From contig JAILIM010000048.1 in assembly GCA_024695285.1 (NCBI GenBank), positions 1 through 42,083 on the forward strand: 42,083 bases of DNA, in the 5' to 3' direction. Numbering within the stretch: the stretch's first letter is position 1; the number at the start of each line of letters is the position of its first letter. Below, piece by piece: positions 1-8,388 of this stretch. The notes below the pieces were generated by a model. The model did no database searches and was not told the DNA's origin. It saw nothing but the letters and a program-made list of their open reading frames with translations. Source of the DNA: Bacteroidales bacterium. GTDB taxonomy: Bacteria > Bacteroidota > Bacteroidia > Bacteroidales > UBA932. The translations under genes were made by a program, and so were the position numbers.

Positions 1-1
1 C

Positions 2-385
2 AGCCGCGCGAAGCGCCACGCCCTGGCGATGGAATACCTCGACCGTCTCGGCCTCGCCGACTGGGCGGGTCACTACCCCAACGAAATGTCCGGCGGCCAG
101 AAGCAGCGCGTCGCAATCGCCCGCGCCTTGATCACCAACCCTAAGATCATACTCGCCGACGAGCCCACCGGAGCCCTCGACTCCAAGACTTCCGAAGAAG
201 TCATGCAGCTTCTCGGCAAGCTCAACAGCGAAGACGGTGTCACGATCATAGTCGTGACCCATGAAAGCGGCGTGGCCAACTGCACCGACAAGATAGTCCA
301 CATCAAGGACGGCATCATAGGCACAATCGAAGACAACCGCGAGCACCGCGCATCCATGTTCGGCACCGACACCATAATGAAATGA
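2..385 (+). CDS. ABC transporter ATP-binding protein, MacB/LolD type (5' end missing)
   Basis: Only the C-terminal half is present; the reading frame is open back to base 2, so the gene begins before the window and the first in-window ATG (base 29) is not its start. Visible motifs are the ABC signature (EMSGGQKQR), Walker B (IILADEP) followed by the D-loop (GALDS), and the H-loop histidine in VVTHE. The protein hydrolyses ATP in the cytoplasm to drive the two permeases encoded next. Its TGA overlaps the ATG of the first permease (ATGA), as expected for translational coupling. Family membership (MacB/LolD clade) is inferred from the motifs and the permease-adaptor-TolC neighbours; the substrate cannot be read from the sequence. 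Confidence 0.95.
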   Translation, partial: SRAKRHALAMEYLDRLGLADWAGHYPNEMSGGQKQRVAIARALITNPKIILADEPTGALDSKTSEEVMQLLGKLNSEDGVTIIVVTHESGVANCTDKIVHIKDGIIGTIEDNREHRASMFGTDTIMK

Positions 386-1647
386 GAGACCTGTTCACTG
401 AAATATGGGAGAGCGTCCGCCGCAACAAGCTGCGCACCAGCCTCACGGGCTTCGCGGTGTCATGGGGTATCTTCATGCTCATCGTGCTGCTCGGCGCAGG
501 CAACGGCCTGATGAACTCCTTCATGCAGGGCGGCGGCGGATTTGCCTCCAATGCGGTTTCCGTGGGCGGCGGCTGGACATCCAAGCCCTATGACGGTCTC
601 AAGTCGGGCCGCCGCATCCGCCTGGACGACACCGACGTGGCCCTGACCGCAAGCGACCAGTTCGCCGAACACGTGGACAAGGTCTCGGCGACCGTGGGCA
701 CCAACGCCACCGTCAGCTACGGCAGGAAGTACTTCAGCGGATACATCGACGGCCAGTACCCCGCGGCACAGGAAATGAGCAAGGTGGAGATGCGTTACGG
801 CCGCTTCCTCAACGACAGGGACATAGCCGGCAGCCGTAAAGTGGTCGTGATGCCGGAGAGCACGGCGGAGAGGCTGCTGGAAACCGGCCAGAGCGTCGAA
901 ACACTTCTGGGTAAGTACGTTAAGGTGGGCAGCCTGGCATTCCGCGTGGTGGGCATAAGCAAGTCCGACCGCATGCGCAACGACAACAACCTCTACGCGC
1001 CGTTCACCACCGTGAAGACCGTGTACGGCAAGGGGCAGGAAGTCGGAAGCATCAGCTTCACCACCAAGGGCCTGGACACCGAAGCCGCCAACGAAGCCTT
1101 TGAGAAGCAGTACAAGTCCGTCATCAACCTCCACCACCGCGCCGCCCCGGACGACGACCGCGCCATCTGGGTGTGGAACCGTGCGCACCAGGACGTGCAG
1201 ATGAAGCAGGGCCGCAACATCCTCAGCACGGCGCTGTGGATCATCGGCCTGTTCACGCTGCTGGGCGGCATCGTGGGCGTGAGCAACATCATGCTGATAA
1301 CCGTCAAGGAACGCACGCACGAATTCGGAATACGGAAGGCGATCGGGGCCAGTCCCTGGGCCGTCACCAAGCTCATCATCTCCGAGAGCGTGTGCATCAC
1401 AGCGTTCTTCGGCTACATAGGAATGTTCCTGGGTATGCTGACCTGCACCATACTGGACAAGACGCTGGGGCAGGCGACGATGAGCATGATGGACCAGCAG
1501 ATAGCCATGCTCGTGGATCCGGGCGTGGGCCTGGACGTGGCTATAGAGGCCACACTGGTATTGATTATTGCCGGCACGCTGGCGGGGCTCTTCCCTGCCC
1601 GCAAGGCCGCAGGAGTGAGACCAATTGAAGCACTGAGGGCGGAATGA
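382..1647 (+). CDS. MacB-like ABC transporter permease (first of two)
   Basis: A 421-residue inner-membrane permease with MacB/FtsX architecture. There is one N-terminal membrane helix (about residues 22-42, after RNKLRTSLTGF), a large periplasmic MacB_PCD-type domain (about 45-280), and three C-terminal helices (about 282-310, 337-357, 386-407). The segment TVKERTHEFGIRKAIGA after the second helix is the conserved stretch that contacts the ATPase in this family. It overlaps the preceding ATPase gene and the following permease gene by 4 nt each (ATGA). It is a paralogue of the next gene, so the two probably form a heterodimer; this is inference from the pairing. Such MacB-type machines move peptides, lipids or drugs from the periplasm outward through TolC. 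Confidence 0.93.
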   Translation: MRDLFTEIWESVRRNKLRTSLTGFAVSWGIFMLIVLLGAGNGLMNSFMQGGGGFASNAVSVGGGWTSKPYDGLKSGRRIRLDDTDVALTASDQFAEHVDKVSATVGTNATVSYGRKYFSGYIDGQYPAAQEMSKVEMRYGRFLNDRDIAGSRKVVVMPESTAERLLETGQSVETLLGKYVKVGSLAFRVVGISKSDRMRNDNNLYAPFTTVKTVYGKGQEVGSISFTTKGLDTEAANEAFEKQYKSVINLHHRAAPDDDRAIWVWNRAHQDVQMKQGRNILSTALWIIGLFTLLGGIVGVSNIMLITVKERTHEFGIRKAIGASPWAVTKLIISESVCITAFFGYIGMFLGMLTCTILDKTLGQATMSMMDQQIAMLVDPGVGLDVAIEATLVLIIAGTLAGLFPARKAAGVRPIEALRAE

Positions 1648-2891
1648 GATTCGACGTAGACACATACCGAGAGATTGCCGATTCCCTCGTGCGCAACAAG
1701 AGCAGGAGCCTGCTGACAGGCTTCGGAGTGTTCTGGGGCATCTTCATGCTGCTGTTCCTCATCGGCGGCGGCAAGGGCCTCAAACAGGTGATAACTTCCA
1801 ACTTCGAAGGATTCGCAACCAACACCTCCATCGTGTTCCCGATGCAGACATCAAAGCCCTGGAAGGGTATGAAGGAAGGGCGCAGCTGGGACATGACCTA
1901 CACCGACATCGAACGCTTCCGCAACATGATACCGGAACTCGAGACGGTGACTCCCCAGCTGTCGAAATGGGGGCAGGATGCCGTCTTCGGCACTAACACA
2001 GTGAGCGCCAATGTCAAGGGCGTCTATGCCGACTACGTGAAGATAGAGGAGCCGCGGATCAAGTACGGACGCTATATCAACGAATCCGACGTGGCCCAGG
2101 AACGGAAGGTCTGCGTGATCGGCAAACGCATCTACACCAGCCTCTTCCCGGGCGGCGGCGACCCCTGCGGCACGATGATCAAGGTCGGCCCCGTGTACTA
2201 TCAGGTGATAGGTGTCGACTTCAGTGCCGGCAACATAAGCATAAACGGCAGCGCCGACGAATCGGTGGTGGTTCCGCTTCCGGTCGTCCAGAAGATATAC
2301 CACTACGGCAACATCATTGAACTGCTGTGCATGACCGGCCGCAGCGGAGTGAAGATGACCTCGCTGGAAGACAGGATGCGGCAGATTATGTCCCGCGAGC
2401 ATGGTTTCGACCCGACGGACAAGGATGCCCTGTTCATCATGAATACCGAACAGCTTTTCGCCATAATGGACAACCTGTTCAAGGGCCTCAACTTCCTTAT
2501 ATGGCTGGTTGGCCTCGGCACCATACTGGCCGGCATCATCGGGGTGAGCAACATCATGATGGTCACCGTCAAGGAGCGCACCACCGAAATCGGAATCAGG
2601 CGCGCAATAGGGGCCACTCCCCGTGACATCCTGGGGCAGATTATCCTGGAAAGCATTTCGCTGACCATGGTGGCGGGCTCGTTCGGAATCGTGTTCGCCG
2701 TGCAGCTGCTGAGGCTGCTGGAGAAGATTGTGAATTCCAGGCCGGATGCCGTCCCGGCGGACTTCCAGATAGGATTCTGGCTGGCTATTGCCGCAGCCCT
2801 GCTGCTGACCCTGCTCGGCGTAATCGCCGGCCTTGCCCCTGCGTCCAGGGCAATGGCTATAAAGCCGGTGGACGCAATGAGAGACGAATAA
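1644..2891 (+). CDS. MacB-like ABC transporter permease (second of two)
   Basis: A 415-residue paralogue of the upstream permease with the same layout: N-terminal helix after RNKSRSLLTGFGVFWG, a periplasmic domain, and three C-terminal helices. The conserved coupling segment is TVKERTTEIGIRRAIGATP at about residues 308-326. The two permeases are clearly related near the first helix and around the coupling segment but diverge in the periplasmic domain, which fits a heterodimeric transporter with two different periplasmic halves. Its start overlaps the stop of the first permease (ATGA). A 15-nt AT-rich gap separates it from the adaptor gene. Confidence 0.93.
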   Translation: MRFDVDTYREIADSLVRNKSRSLLTGFGVFWGIFMLLFLIGGGKGLKQVITSNFEGFATNTSIVFPMQTSKPWKGMKEGRSWDMTYTDIERFRNMIPELETVTPQLSKWGQDAVFGTNTVSANVKGVYADYVKIEEPRIKYGRYINESDVAQERKVCVIGKRIYTSLFPGGGDPCGTMIKVGPVYYQVIGVDFSAGNISINGSADESVVVPLPVVQKIYHYGNIIELLCMTGRSGVKMTSLEDRMRQIMSREHGFDPTDKDALFIMNTEQLFAIMDNLFKGLNFLIWLVGLGTILAGIIGVSNIMMVTVKERTTEIGIRRAIGATPRDILGQIILESISLTMVAGSFGIVFAVQLLRLLEKIVNSRPDAVPADFQIGFWLAIAAALLLTLLGVIAGLAPASRAMAIKPVDAMRDE

Positions 2892-2906
2892 TAAAAACTC
2901 AAGATA

Positions 2907-4016
2907 ATGAAACGTATATTCAAGTACATCATCTTCGCACTGATTGGAGTGCTCTTCATCGGCACTTTCGTGTTCCTGTTCAAAAACTCCAGGCCCCAGC
3001 CGGAACTCTTTATGGAGCATGAGGCCAGGATTGGAAGCGTCAGCCGCACCACGGTTATAACCGGCAAGATAGAGCCTCGCAACGAGGTGAATATCAAGCC
3101 CCAGATCAACGGCATTATCGCCGAACTCCGCAAGGAGGCCGGCCAGATGGTCAAGGAGGGCGAGGTCATCGCCAAGTTGCGCGTGATTCCGGACATGAAC
3201 TCGCTGAGTTCCGCCCAGTCCCGCCTCCGCCTCGCCGAAATCAATCTCAAGCAGGCGAAGACCAACTACGACCGCGAGAAAGCGCTCTGGGACAAGCACC
3301 TGGTCAGCGATGAGGAGTTCGACCAGGTCAGCCAGGCCTACAACCAGGCGAAGGAAGAAAAGGCCGCTGCGCAGGAGTCGCTGGAGGTCATTCGCGACGG
3401 CGTTTCTTCGTCCAACGCCACCGGCAGCTCCACCCTCGTGCGTTCCACGATTTCCGGACTGATTCTCGATATCCCCGTGAAGGTGGGCAATTCCGTGATC
3501 CAGGCAAACACCATGAACGACGGTACAACTGTCGCCACCGTGGCCAACATGAACGACCTCATCTTCGACGGCAACATCGACGAGACCGAAGTGGGATCGC
3601 TGGTGGAGGGCATGCCCATGCGCATCACCATAGGCGCCCTGCCGGACTACAGTTCCGAGGCCGCCCTGGAGTACATATCCCCGAAGGCTGTCGAGAACAA
3701 CGGCGCCAACCAGTTTGAAATCAAGGCTGCCGTGCAGGTTTCCGGTACTGATCACATGATACGCTCCGGCTACAGCGCCAACGCCGAAGTGGTGCTGGAA
3801 AAGGCCGACAGCGTGCTGGTGATACCCGAAAGCGCGCTAGAGTTCAGCGGCGACAGCACTTTCGTTTACCGTAAGAACCTGGAAAACAGCTATGAGCGCA
3901 TCCCGGTGACCACCGGCCTGAGCGACGGCATCAGCATCGAAGTGCGTGACGGCCTGCAGGAAGGCGATGTCGTGCGCGGCACCCGTATTATCAATTCAGA
4001 TCCCAAGAAGAAATGA
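2907..4016 (+). CDS. Periplasmic adaptor (HlyD/MacA-type membrane fusion protein)
   Basis: A 369-residue adaptor that would bridge the ABC permeases and the TolC channel. An N-terminal membrane anchor (about residues 6-26) is followed by the first half of a lipoyl/barrel-sandwich domain (about 50-92, GKIEPRNEVNIKPQ). Next comes a helical hairpin rich in Ala, Gln, Glu and Lys (about 97-155), the return strand of the lipoyl domain (STISGLILDIPVKVGNSV), and beta-barrel and membrane-proximal domains to the C-terminus. The length is normal for the family. The stop overlaps the ATG of the TolC gene (ATGA), so the five genes form one operon. Substrate unknown. Confidence 0.93.
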   Translation: MKRIFKYIIFALIGVLFIGTFVFLFKNSRPQPELFMEHEARIGSVSRTTVITGKIEPRNEVNIKPQINGIIAELRKEAGQMVKEGEVIAKLRVIPDMNSLSSAQSRLRLAEINLKQAKTNYDREKALWDKHLVSDEEFDQVSQAYNQAKEEKAAAQESLEVIRDGVSSSNATGSSTLVRSTISGLILDIPVKVGNSVIQANTMNDGTTVATVANMNDLIFDGNIDETEVGSLVEGMPMRITIGALPDYSSEAALEYISPKAVENNGANQFEIKAAVQVSGTDHMIRSGYSANAEVVLEKADSVLVIPESALEFSGDSTFVYRKNLENSYERIPVTTGLSDGISIEVRDGLQEGDVVRGTRIINSDPKKK

Positions 4017-5335
4017 GACGGCCTGTAGCATTAATTGCCGCCCTGCTGCTTTCCGGGACGGCGGGCTTCGCCCAGCAGGGACCCTGGAGCCTCTCCGACT
4101 GTATTACCTATGCTCTTGACCACAACCTGTCGCTTCAGCAGAGCGGCCTCGTGGTGCAGCAGCGCGAGGTGGAACTTGAGACCGCCAAAGGAAGGCGTCT
4201 TCCCTCACTGAGCGCCCACGCCTCCGAGAACCTCTCCTTCGGCCGGGGACTCACCGCGGACAACACGTATTCGAATTCCAACACGACTTCGACCTCCTTC
4301 AGCCTCGGCACCGACGTGCCTATTTTCCAGGGCTTCGACATCAACAACGGCATAAAGATGGGCAAGCTCAACCTGGACGCCGCGACGGCCGACCTGGAAA
4401 AGGCCAGGGACGACATACGCGTGGCGGTGGCTCAGGCCTATGTACAAATCCTTTATAATCAGGAGATTCTGCGCGTTGCGTCCGCCCAGGTTGAACACGA
4501 CGCCCAGCTGCTCGCACAGGTGCAAGAGCGCTGCGCAGCGGGCAAGGTCAGCGAGGCGGAAGTCTCCGCCCAGCAGGCCACTCTCGCCCAGAGCCGCCAG
4601 AGCGAAATCCAAGCGGACGGCAACCTGAAAGTCTCCGTGCTCGAACTCACCCAGCTGCTCGAACTCCCCTCTCCCGAGGGCTTCAGCATCGTGACCCCGG
4701 AAGTGGGTGATTTGTCCGGGACGCTCCTGATGCGGCCGGAGGCCATTTTCGCCGAAGCCGTGGAGATGAAGCCGGCCGTTGAGTCGGCCAAGATTGGAGT
4801 GGACTACGCCAAGGTGGGCATCGACAAGGCGAAGGGTGCCTTCATGCCTTCGCTCTCGCTGAGCGGCGGGCTGGGCACCAACTACTACACCAATTCCAAA
4901 GTCGGTTCCGCCTCATTCGGCGAGCAGATGAAGAACAATTTCAGCCAGTACGTGGGCCTTTCGCTCAACATTCCCATCTTCCAGCGTTTCTCCGCCCGCG
5001 GCCAGCTGAAGAGCGCCCGGATCAGCTACCAGGACCGCCAGATCCAGCTCGAGAGCGTGAAAAAGTCGCTCTACAAGGAGATTCAGCAGGCCTACTACAA
5101 CGCCCTCAACGCCCAGGCCCGCTTCACGGGCAGCAGCGAAGGCGCCGAAAGCGCCCGCAAGCACTACGAGCTGACCGAAGAAAAATACAAAGTGGGAAAG
5201 GCCGGTATCGCCGACTACAACGACGCCCGCAACTCCTGGCTCAAGGCCGAGTCCGAGCACATCCAGGCCCGCTACCAGTGCCTCTACCAGATCAAACTCC
5301 TCGACTTCTACCGCGGAGAAGAGCTCAAGTTCTGA
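4013..5335 (+). CDS. TolC-family outer membrane efflux channel
   Basis: A 440-residue outer-membrane factor. It has a Sec signal peptide (MRRPVALIAALLLSGTAGFAQ, cleavage likely after AFA or nearby) and then the two internally repeated halves of the OEP family, each with long Ala/Gln/Glu-rich helices and short beta segments. Examples are LSLQQSGLVVQQREVELE at the start of the first repeat and SLSLSGGLGTNYY in the second barrel section. It would form the trimeric exit duct of the transporter encoded upstream. It is the last gene of the operon and is followed by two hairpins. Confidence 0.94.
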   Translation: MRRPVALIAALLLSGTAGFAQQGPWSLSDCITYALDHNLSLQQSGLVVQQREVELETAKGRRLPSLSAHASENLSFGRGLTADNTYSNSNTTSTSFSLGTDVPIFQGFDINNGIKMGKLNLDAATADLEKARDDIRVAVAQAYVQILYNQEILRVASAQVEHDAQLLAQVQERCAAGKVSEAEVSAQQATLAQSRQSEIQADGNLKVSVLELTQLLELPSPEGFSIVTPEVGDLSGTLLMRPEAIFAEAVEMKPAVESAKIGVDYAKVGIDKAKGAFMPSLSLSGGLGTNYYTNSKVGSASFGEQMKNNFSQYVGLSLNIPIFQRFSARGQLKSARISYQDRQIQLESVKKSLYKEIQQAYYNALNAQARFTGSSEGAESARKHYELTEEKYKVGKAGIADYNDARNSWLKAESEHIQARYQCLYQIKLLDFYRGEELKF

Positions 5336-5377
5336 TTGTTGCCGTTTTTAGTAAGTCCCTGATAATCAACCACCACT

Positions 5378-5413
5378 AAATCTCCTGTGCTCCTTTTGAC
5401 GCATAGGAGATTT
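5378..5413. terminator. 13-bp hairpin after the efflux operon
   Basis: AAATCTCCTGTGC at 5378-5390 pairs with GCATAGGAGATTT at 5401-5413 around a 10-nt loop. All 13 positions pair, one as G-U. It lies 42 nt after the tolC-type gene's stop codon. The following bases are AT-rich (TATAATTA) but do not form a clean T-run, so it may stabilise the 3' end rather than terminate efficiently. Confidence 0.6.
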
Positions 5414-5440
5414 ATAATTAACTAACTTATAGCAACTTAC

Positions 5441-5469
5441 GAAAAACGGGCGGTCTTTCCGCATTTTTC
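5441..5469 (+). terminator. Probable intrinsic terminator between efflux operon and next gene
   Basis: A GCGG/CCGC stem with loop TCTTT is followed by ATTTTT. The flanking GAAAAA and TTTTTC extend the pairing, so it could act on both strands. It lies 35 nt before the start of the next gene, and so separates the efflux operon from the secreted-protein gene. Confidence 0.5.
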
Positions 5470-5503
5470 ACTATATTAGCAGTCGAATCAAACTACTGAA
5501 ACT

Positions 5504-6982
5504 ATGGCCAGAAGGATTTTTGCTGCAGCGGCACTTTGCCTGTGCTGCGTTTTTGCCGCCGCCCAGGACTGGGGCGGACGTTATACCGTTGACTTCATGG
5601 ACGGCGAGGAAGTCCTGGCGAAGGGCGAACTCTGTCTTGTGCCGCTGAGCCCGAGCAGTTCGGAGTTTTTCCTCTGCGTGACACGGAAGGACGGCGCGGT
5701 CATTGTCTATGACAGCACCGACGCCCCTGCGGAAAGGCGCGGCGAAAGCCTCGTATGGCACTATCCCTCATCCGATTACGACTACACCCTGACAATGGAG
5801 CTCAGCCCCGAATCCCCCGGCGGCATTCCGATGGAGAATACGATCAGGATCACCGAAACCGTCGGCTCTGGCACAGCTCCGTACGACATCGGCCTGTCCC
5901 CGGACGGCTGCTACCGCCGCGACCCTGATTTCTTCGTGGCCCCCAATGGCTACATGTACAGGAAATCCGCCGACGGCAACACCTGCACCCTTGCCTTCGG
6001 AGGCATATATGCCGGGGAAGTACAGCTCCCGCAGCAGGTCATAGGACCCTTCGGCAAGTCGTTCAGAATCACAGGCATAGACCAGAACGCCTTCACCGCA
6101 TCCCGCAACCTCACCCAGGTGGCGCTCTACGACAGCAGCCAGCGCGTAGAACCCGGAACACTCAGTTTCACCGGAGTTCCCTATGACTGGGACAAGATCA
6201 GCAAGCCACGTTTCGCATATCCCGACAAGACCAAGACACGTTATGCCGTTCCGGCAGAGCCGGGCACAAAGAGCCCCGAAAATGCCAACCAGTGGGTTAT
6301 TTTCAAACAGAATGTGGCTCCCTGCGTGCAGAGCGGAAATACCTGCAGCGACGGCAACAAGCGCTGCGGACGCGTGGACCAGGCCTTCGACAGCACGATG
6401 GGTCTCTTCTACACCCTCTCCGAACCCAAGGATATTGCCAAAACCATGTTCAAGGGCTACCAGAACTACGAAATCGAGGCTCTAATAGCCGACCAGGATT
6501 TCGTGGCCTTCCACACTTTCCCATCGTTCAGCCGCTGGAAATACCCCGAAAAGGAGCTGGAGGCCAAGTCCGCAATAGTGAAGCAGGTAGCAAAGAAATA
6601 CGGCCGCACGCCCATGTACAGCCGCAGGGCCGCCTGGCTCCGCGACGGTACCGGCGAACTGGATATAATCGAGTTCGAGCACAGGAACCATCAGGCTATG
6701 GTCGTCTTCGCCTGGATAGGCAACGGCGAAATCTACGCCACGTGCGAGCTGAAGACCAACATCGAGTCCGAATTCGAGGATTCCGGCGTCTGGAACGTCG
6801 ATGACGACGGCAGATACGGCATCCCCGACGTGGTGACAATAGCCCTCGATCCGGAAGGCCGCGCCAACATCTTCCTGGCCAAGAACTCCCCGGAAAGCGT
6901 CACGTGCTTCTGCCTCCACCAGGTCGGCGACAGCTTCGAGATCGTCCCCTTCGACCAGTGGTACCGCTACGTCGACATTTAG
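5504..6982 (+). CDS. Secreted protein of unknown function
   Basis: A 492-residue protein I do not recognise. It starts with a signal peptide (MARRIFAAAALCLCCVFAAAQ) and so is exported. Residues about 150-225 contain a stretch resembling one BspA-type leucine-rich repeat unit (FRITGIDQNAF then NLTQVALYDSS), preceded by a short beta-rich region. The middle has a cysteine cluster (CVQSGNTCSDGNKRCG, about residues 280-295) that could form disulfides in the periplasm. The C-terminal third is beta-rich and mentions no catalytic signature I can identify. A weak box TATATTAG at 5472-5479 (one mismatch to TAnnTTTG) precedes the start. It appears monocistronic: hairpins lie on both sides. Confidence 0.85.
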   Translation: MARRIFAAAALCLCCVFAAAQDWGGRYTVDFMDGEEVLAKGELCLVPLSPSSSEFFLCVTRKDGAVIVYDSTDAPAERRGESLVWHYPSSDYDYTLTMELSPESPGGIPMENTIRITETVGSGTAPYDIGLSPDGCYRRDPDFFVAPNGYMYRKSADGNTCTLAFGGIYAGEVQLPQQVIGPFGKSFRITGIDQNAFTASRNLTQVALYDSSQRVEPGTLSFTGVPYDWDKISKPRFAYPDKTKTRYAVPAEPGTKSPENANQWVIFKQNVAPCVQSGNTCSDGNKRCGRVDQAFDSTMGLFYTLSEPKDIAKTMFKGYQNYEIEALIADQDFVAFHTFPSFSRWKYPEKELEAKSAIVKQVAKKYGRTPMYSRRAAWLRDGTGELDIIEFEHRNHQAMVVFAWIGNGEIYATCELKTNIESEFEDSGVWNVDDDGRYGIPDVVTIALDPEGRANIFLAKNSPESVTCFCLHQVGDSFEIVPFDQWYRYVDI

Positions 6983-6992
6983 CCGTCAGCTA

Positions 6993-7061
6993 GCCGGAGG
7001 GAGTGGTTGCAACATTACGTGTAACTACTCCCTACGGCGACAAGTAACGACTCCCTCCGGC
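6993..7061. terminator. Hairpin(s) with two alternative right arms
   Basis: GCCGGAGGGAGTGGTTGC (6993-7010) can pair with GTAACGACTCCCTCCGGC (7044-7061), or less perfectly with GTAACTACTCCCTACGGC (7021-7038). It begins 11 nt after the stop of the secreted-protein gene and ends just before the promoter of the next operon. No T-run follows, so termination is inferred only from position. Confidence 0.45.
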
Positions 7062-7064
7062 GAC
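7021..7064 (+). repeat. Two near-identical 21-bp direct repeats
   Basis: Copies at 7021-7041 and 7044-7064 differ at 2 of 21 positions and are separated by two A residues. Each copy can pair with the single inverted copy at 6993-7010, so only one hairpin can form at a time. Confidence 0.85.
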
Positions 7065-7065
7065 A

Positions 7066-7097
7066 TTTGCTTGTTTGAGAAAATATTCGTATCTTGG
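7066..7097 (+). promoter_or_regulatory. Bacteroidetes-type promoter of the DUF1015-recQ-dnaG-metG operon
   Basis: TTTG at 7066-7069, a 20-nt spacer, and TATCTTGG at 7090-7097 (one mismatch to TAnnTTTG) match the primary sigma-factor promoter of Bacteroidetes. The start codon follows 21 nt later. Confidence 0.65.
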
Positions 7098-7118
7098 GAA
7101 TATTAATCTTGATAACCT

Positions 7119-8381
7119 ATGGTACGAGTAAAACCCTTTGCAGCACTAAGGCCTCCGAAAGAGATCGTGACGGAGGTCGCAGCGCCCCCGTATGACGTCC
7201 TTAACTCGCTGGAAGCCAGCAAGATGGCCGGCGAGAAATCCCTTCTCCACATAACCAAGCCGGAAATAGATTTCGACCCCATCGCCGACGAGCATTCCCA
7301 GCAAGTCTACGACAAGGCCGTCGAAAACTTCCGCATCTGGAGAGAAAGAGGCTGGCTCAAACGCGATCCCGCCCCCTGCTACTACGTCTATGCCCAGACA
7401 ATGGGCCGCCGCACCCAGTACGGCCTCGTGCTCTGTGCGCACACCGACGACTACGCCACCGGCGTGATCAAGAAACACGAACTCACCCGCAAGGACAAGG
7501 AAGACGACCGCATGATCCACGTCCGCATCCAGAACGCCAATATCGAGCCCGTCTTCTTCTCCTACCGCGACAACCCCGACCTCAACGCCATAGTCGCAAA
7601 GGCCGCCGCGGGCCCCTCGGAATACAAATTCACCGATGAAAACGGCTTCGGCCACGAGTTCTGGGTCATCGACGACCAGCAGACCGTCGCCCGCATAACG
7701 GAAATCTTCACCACGAAGGTCGATGCCTTCTACGTAGCCGACGGCCATCACCGCACCGCAGCAGCGGCCCGCGTGGGCGCAGAAAAGCGCGCGCAGAACC
7801 CCAAGCACACAGGCGACGAAGAATACAACTACTTCATGGCCGTCTGCTTCCCGGAAAGCCACCTCAAGATCATCGACTACAACCGCGTGGTCAAAGACCT
7901 GAACGGCCTGAGCGAAGAGCAGTTCCTCAAGGCCCTCGAGGAAGACTTCGAAGTGGCTGTTGCTACCAAACCTCGCTGCGGCCGTCCCGCCAAACCCTTC
8001 AGCCCGGCCGGACTGCACAACTTCTCCATGTACCTTGGCGACAAGTGGTACTCCCTGACCGCCAAGCCCGGCAGGTACGACGATTCCGACCCCATCGGAG
8101 TTCTGGACGTGACCATACTCTCCAGGCTCGTGCTCGACAGGATACTCGGGATCAAGGACCTCCGCACCGACAAGCGCATCGACTTCGTCGGCGGAATCCG
8201 GGGCCTCGGAGAGCTGTCCCGCAGGGTGGACAGCGGCGAGATGAAAGTAGCCTTCGCACTGTATCCGGTGTCGATGAAACAGCTCCTCGACATTGCTGAC
8301 AGCGGTCAGATAATGCCGCCCAAAACCACTTGGTTCGAACCCAAGCTCCGTTCAGGCCTCGCTATCCACACCTTAGACTGA
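7119..8381 (+). CDS. DUF1015 family protein
   Basis: A 420-residue cytoplasmic protein of the DUF1015 family, recognised from its N-terminal pattern (VKPFAALRPP, then VAAPPYDV) and the central DGHHRTAAA motif at about residues 208-216. The DGHHR motif resembles the phosphate-binding signature of ParB/sulfiredoxin-fold proteins; a nucleotide-dependent enzyme activity is therefore possible but is inference. In many Bacteroidetes this family is encoded beside serA/serC; here it heads an operon with recQ, dnaG and metG, and serC-serA lie about 10 kb downstream in a different operon. The gap to recQ is 7 nt. Length is normal for the family. Confidence 0.88.
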   Translation: MVRVKPFAALRPPKEIVTEVAAPPYDVLNSLEASKMAGEKSLLHITKPEIDFDPIADEHSQQVYDKAVENFRIWRERGWLKRDPAPCYYVYAQTMGRRTQYGLVLCAHTDDYATGVIKKHELTRKDKEDDRMIHVRIQNANIEPVFFSYRDNPDLNAIVAKAAAGPSEYKFTDENGFGHEFWVIDDQQTVARITEIFTTKVDAFYVADGHHRTAAAARVGAEKRAQNPKHTGDEEYNYFMAVCFPESHLKIIDYNRVVKDLNGLSEEQFLKALEEDFEVAVATKPRCGRPAKPFSPAGLHNFSMYLGDKWYSLTAKPGRYDDSDPIGVLDVTILSRLVLDRILGIKDLRTDKRIDFVGGIRGLGELSRRVDSGEMKVAFALYPVSMKQLLDIADSGQIMPPKTTWFEPKLRSGLAIHTLD

Positions 8382-8388
8382 ACATCCG

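Noticed and set aside
460..1665. Long open frame on the minus strand opposite the first permease (and similar long minus-strand frames at 1851-3755, 12482-14347 and 37511-39076)
   Set aside because: The proteins are low-complexity (His/Ala/Val/Gly-rich), have no recognisable domain, and lie exactly opposite well-identified genes. GC-rich codons on one strand keep the other strand open.
7021..7064. CRISPR array
   Set aside because: Only two 21-bp copies separated by 2 nt, no spacers of regular length, and no cas genes anywhere in the window.
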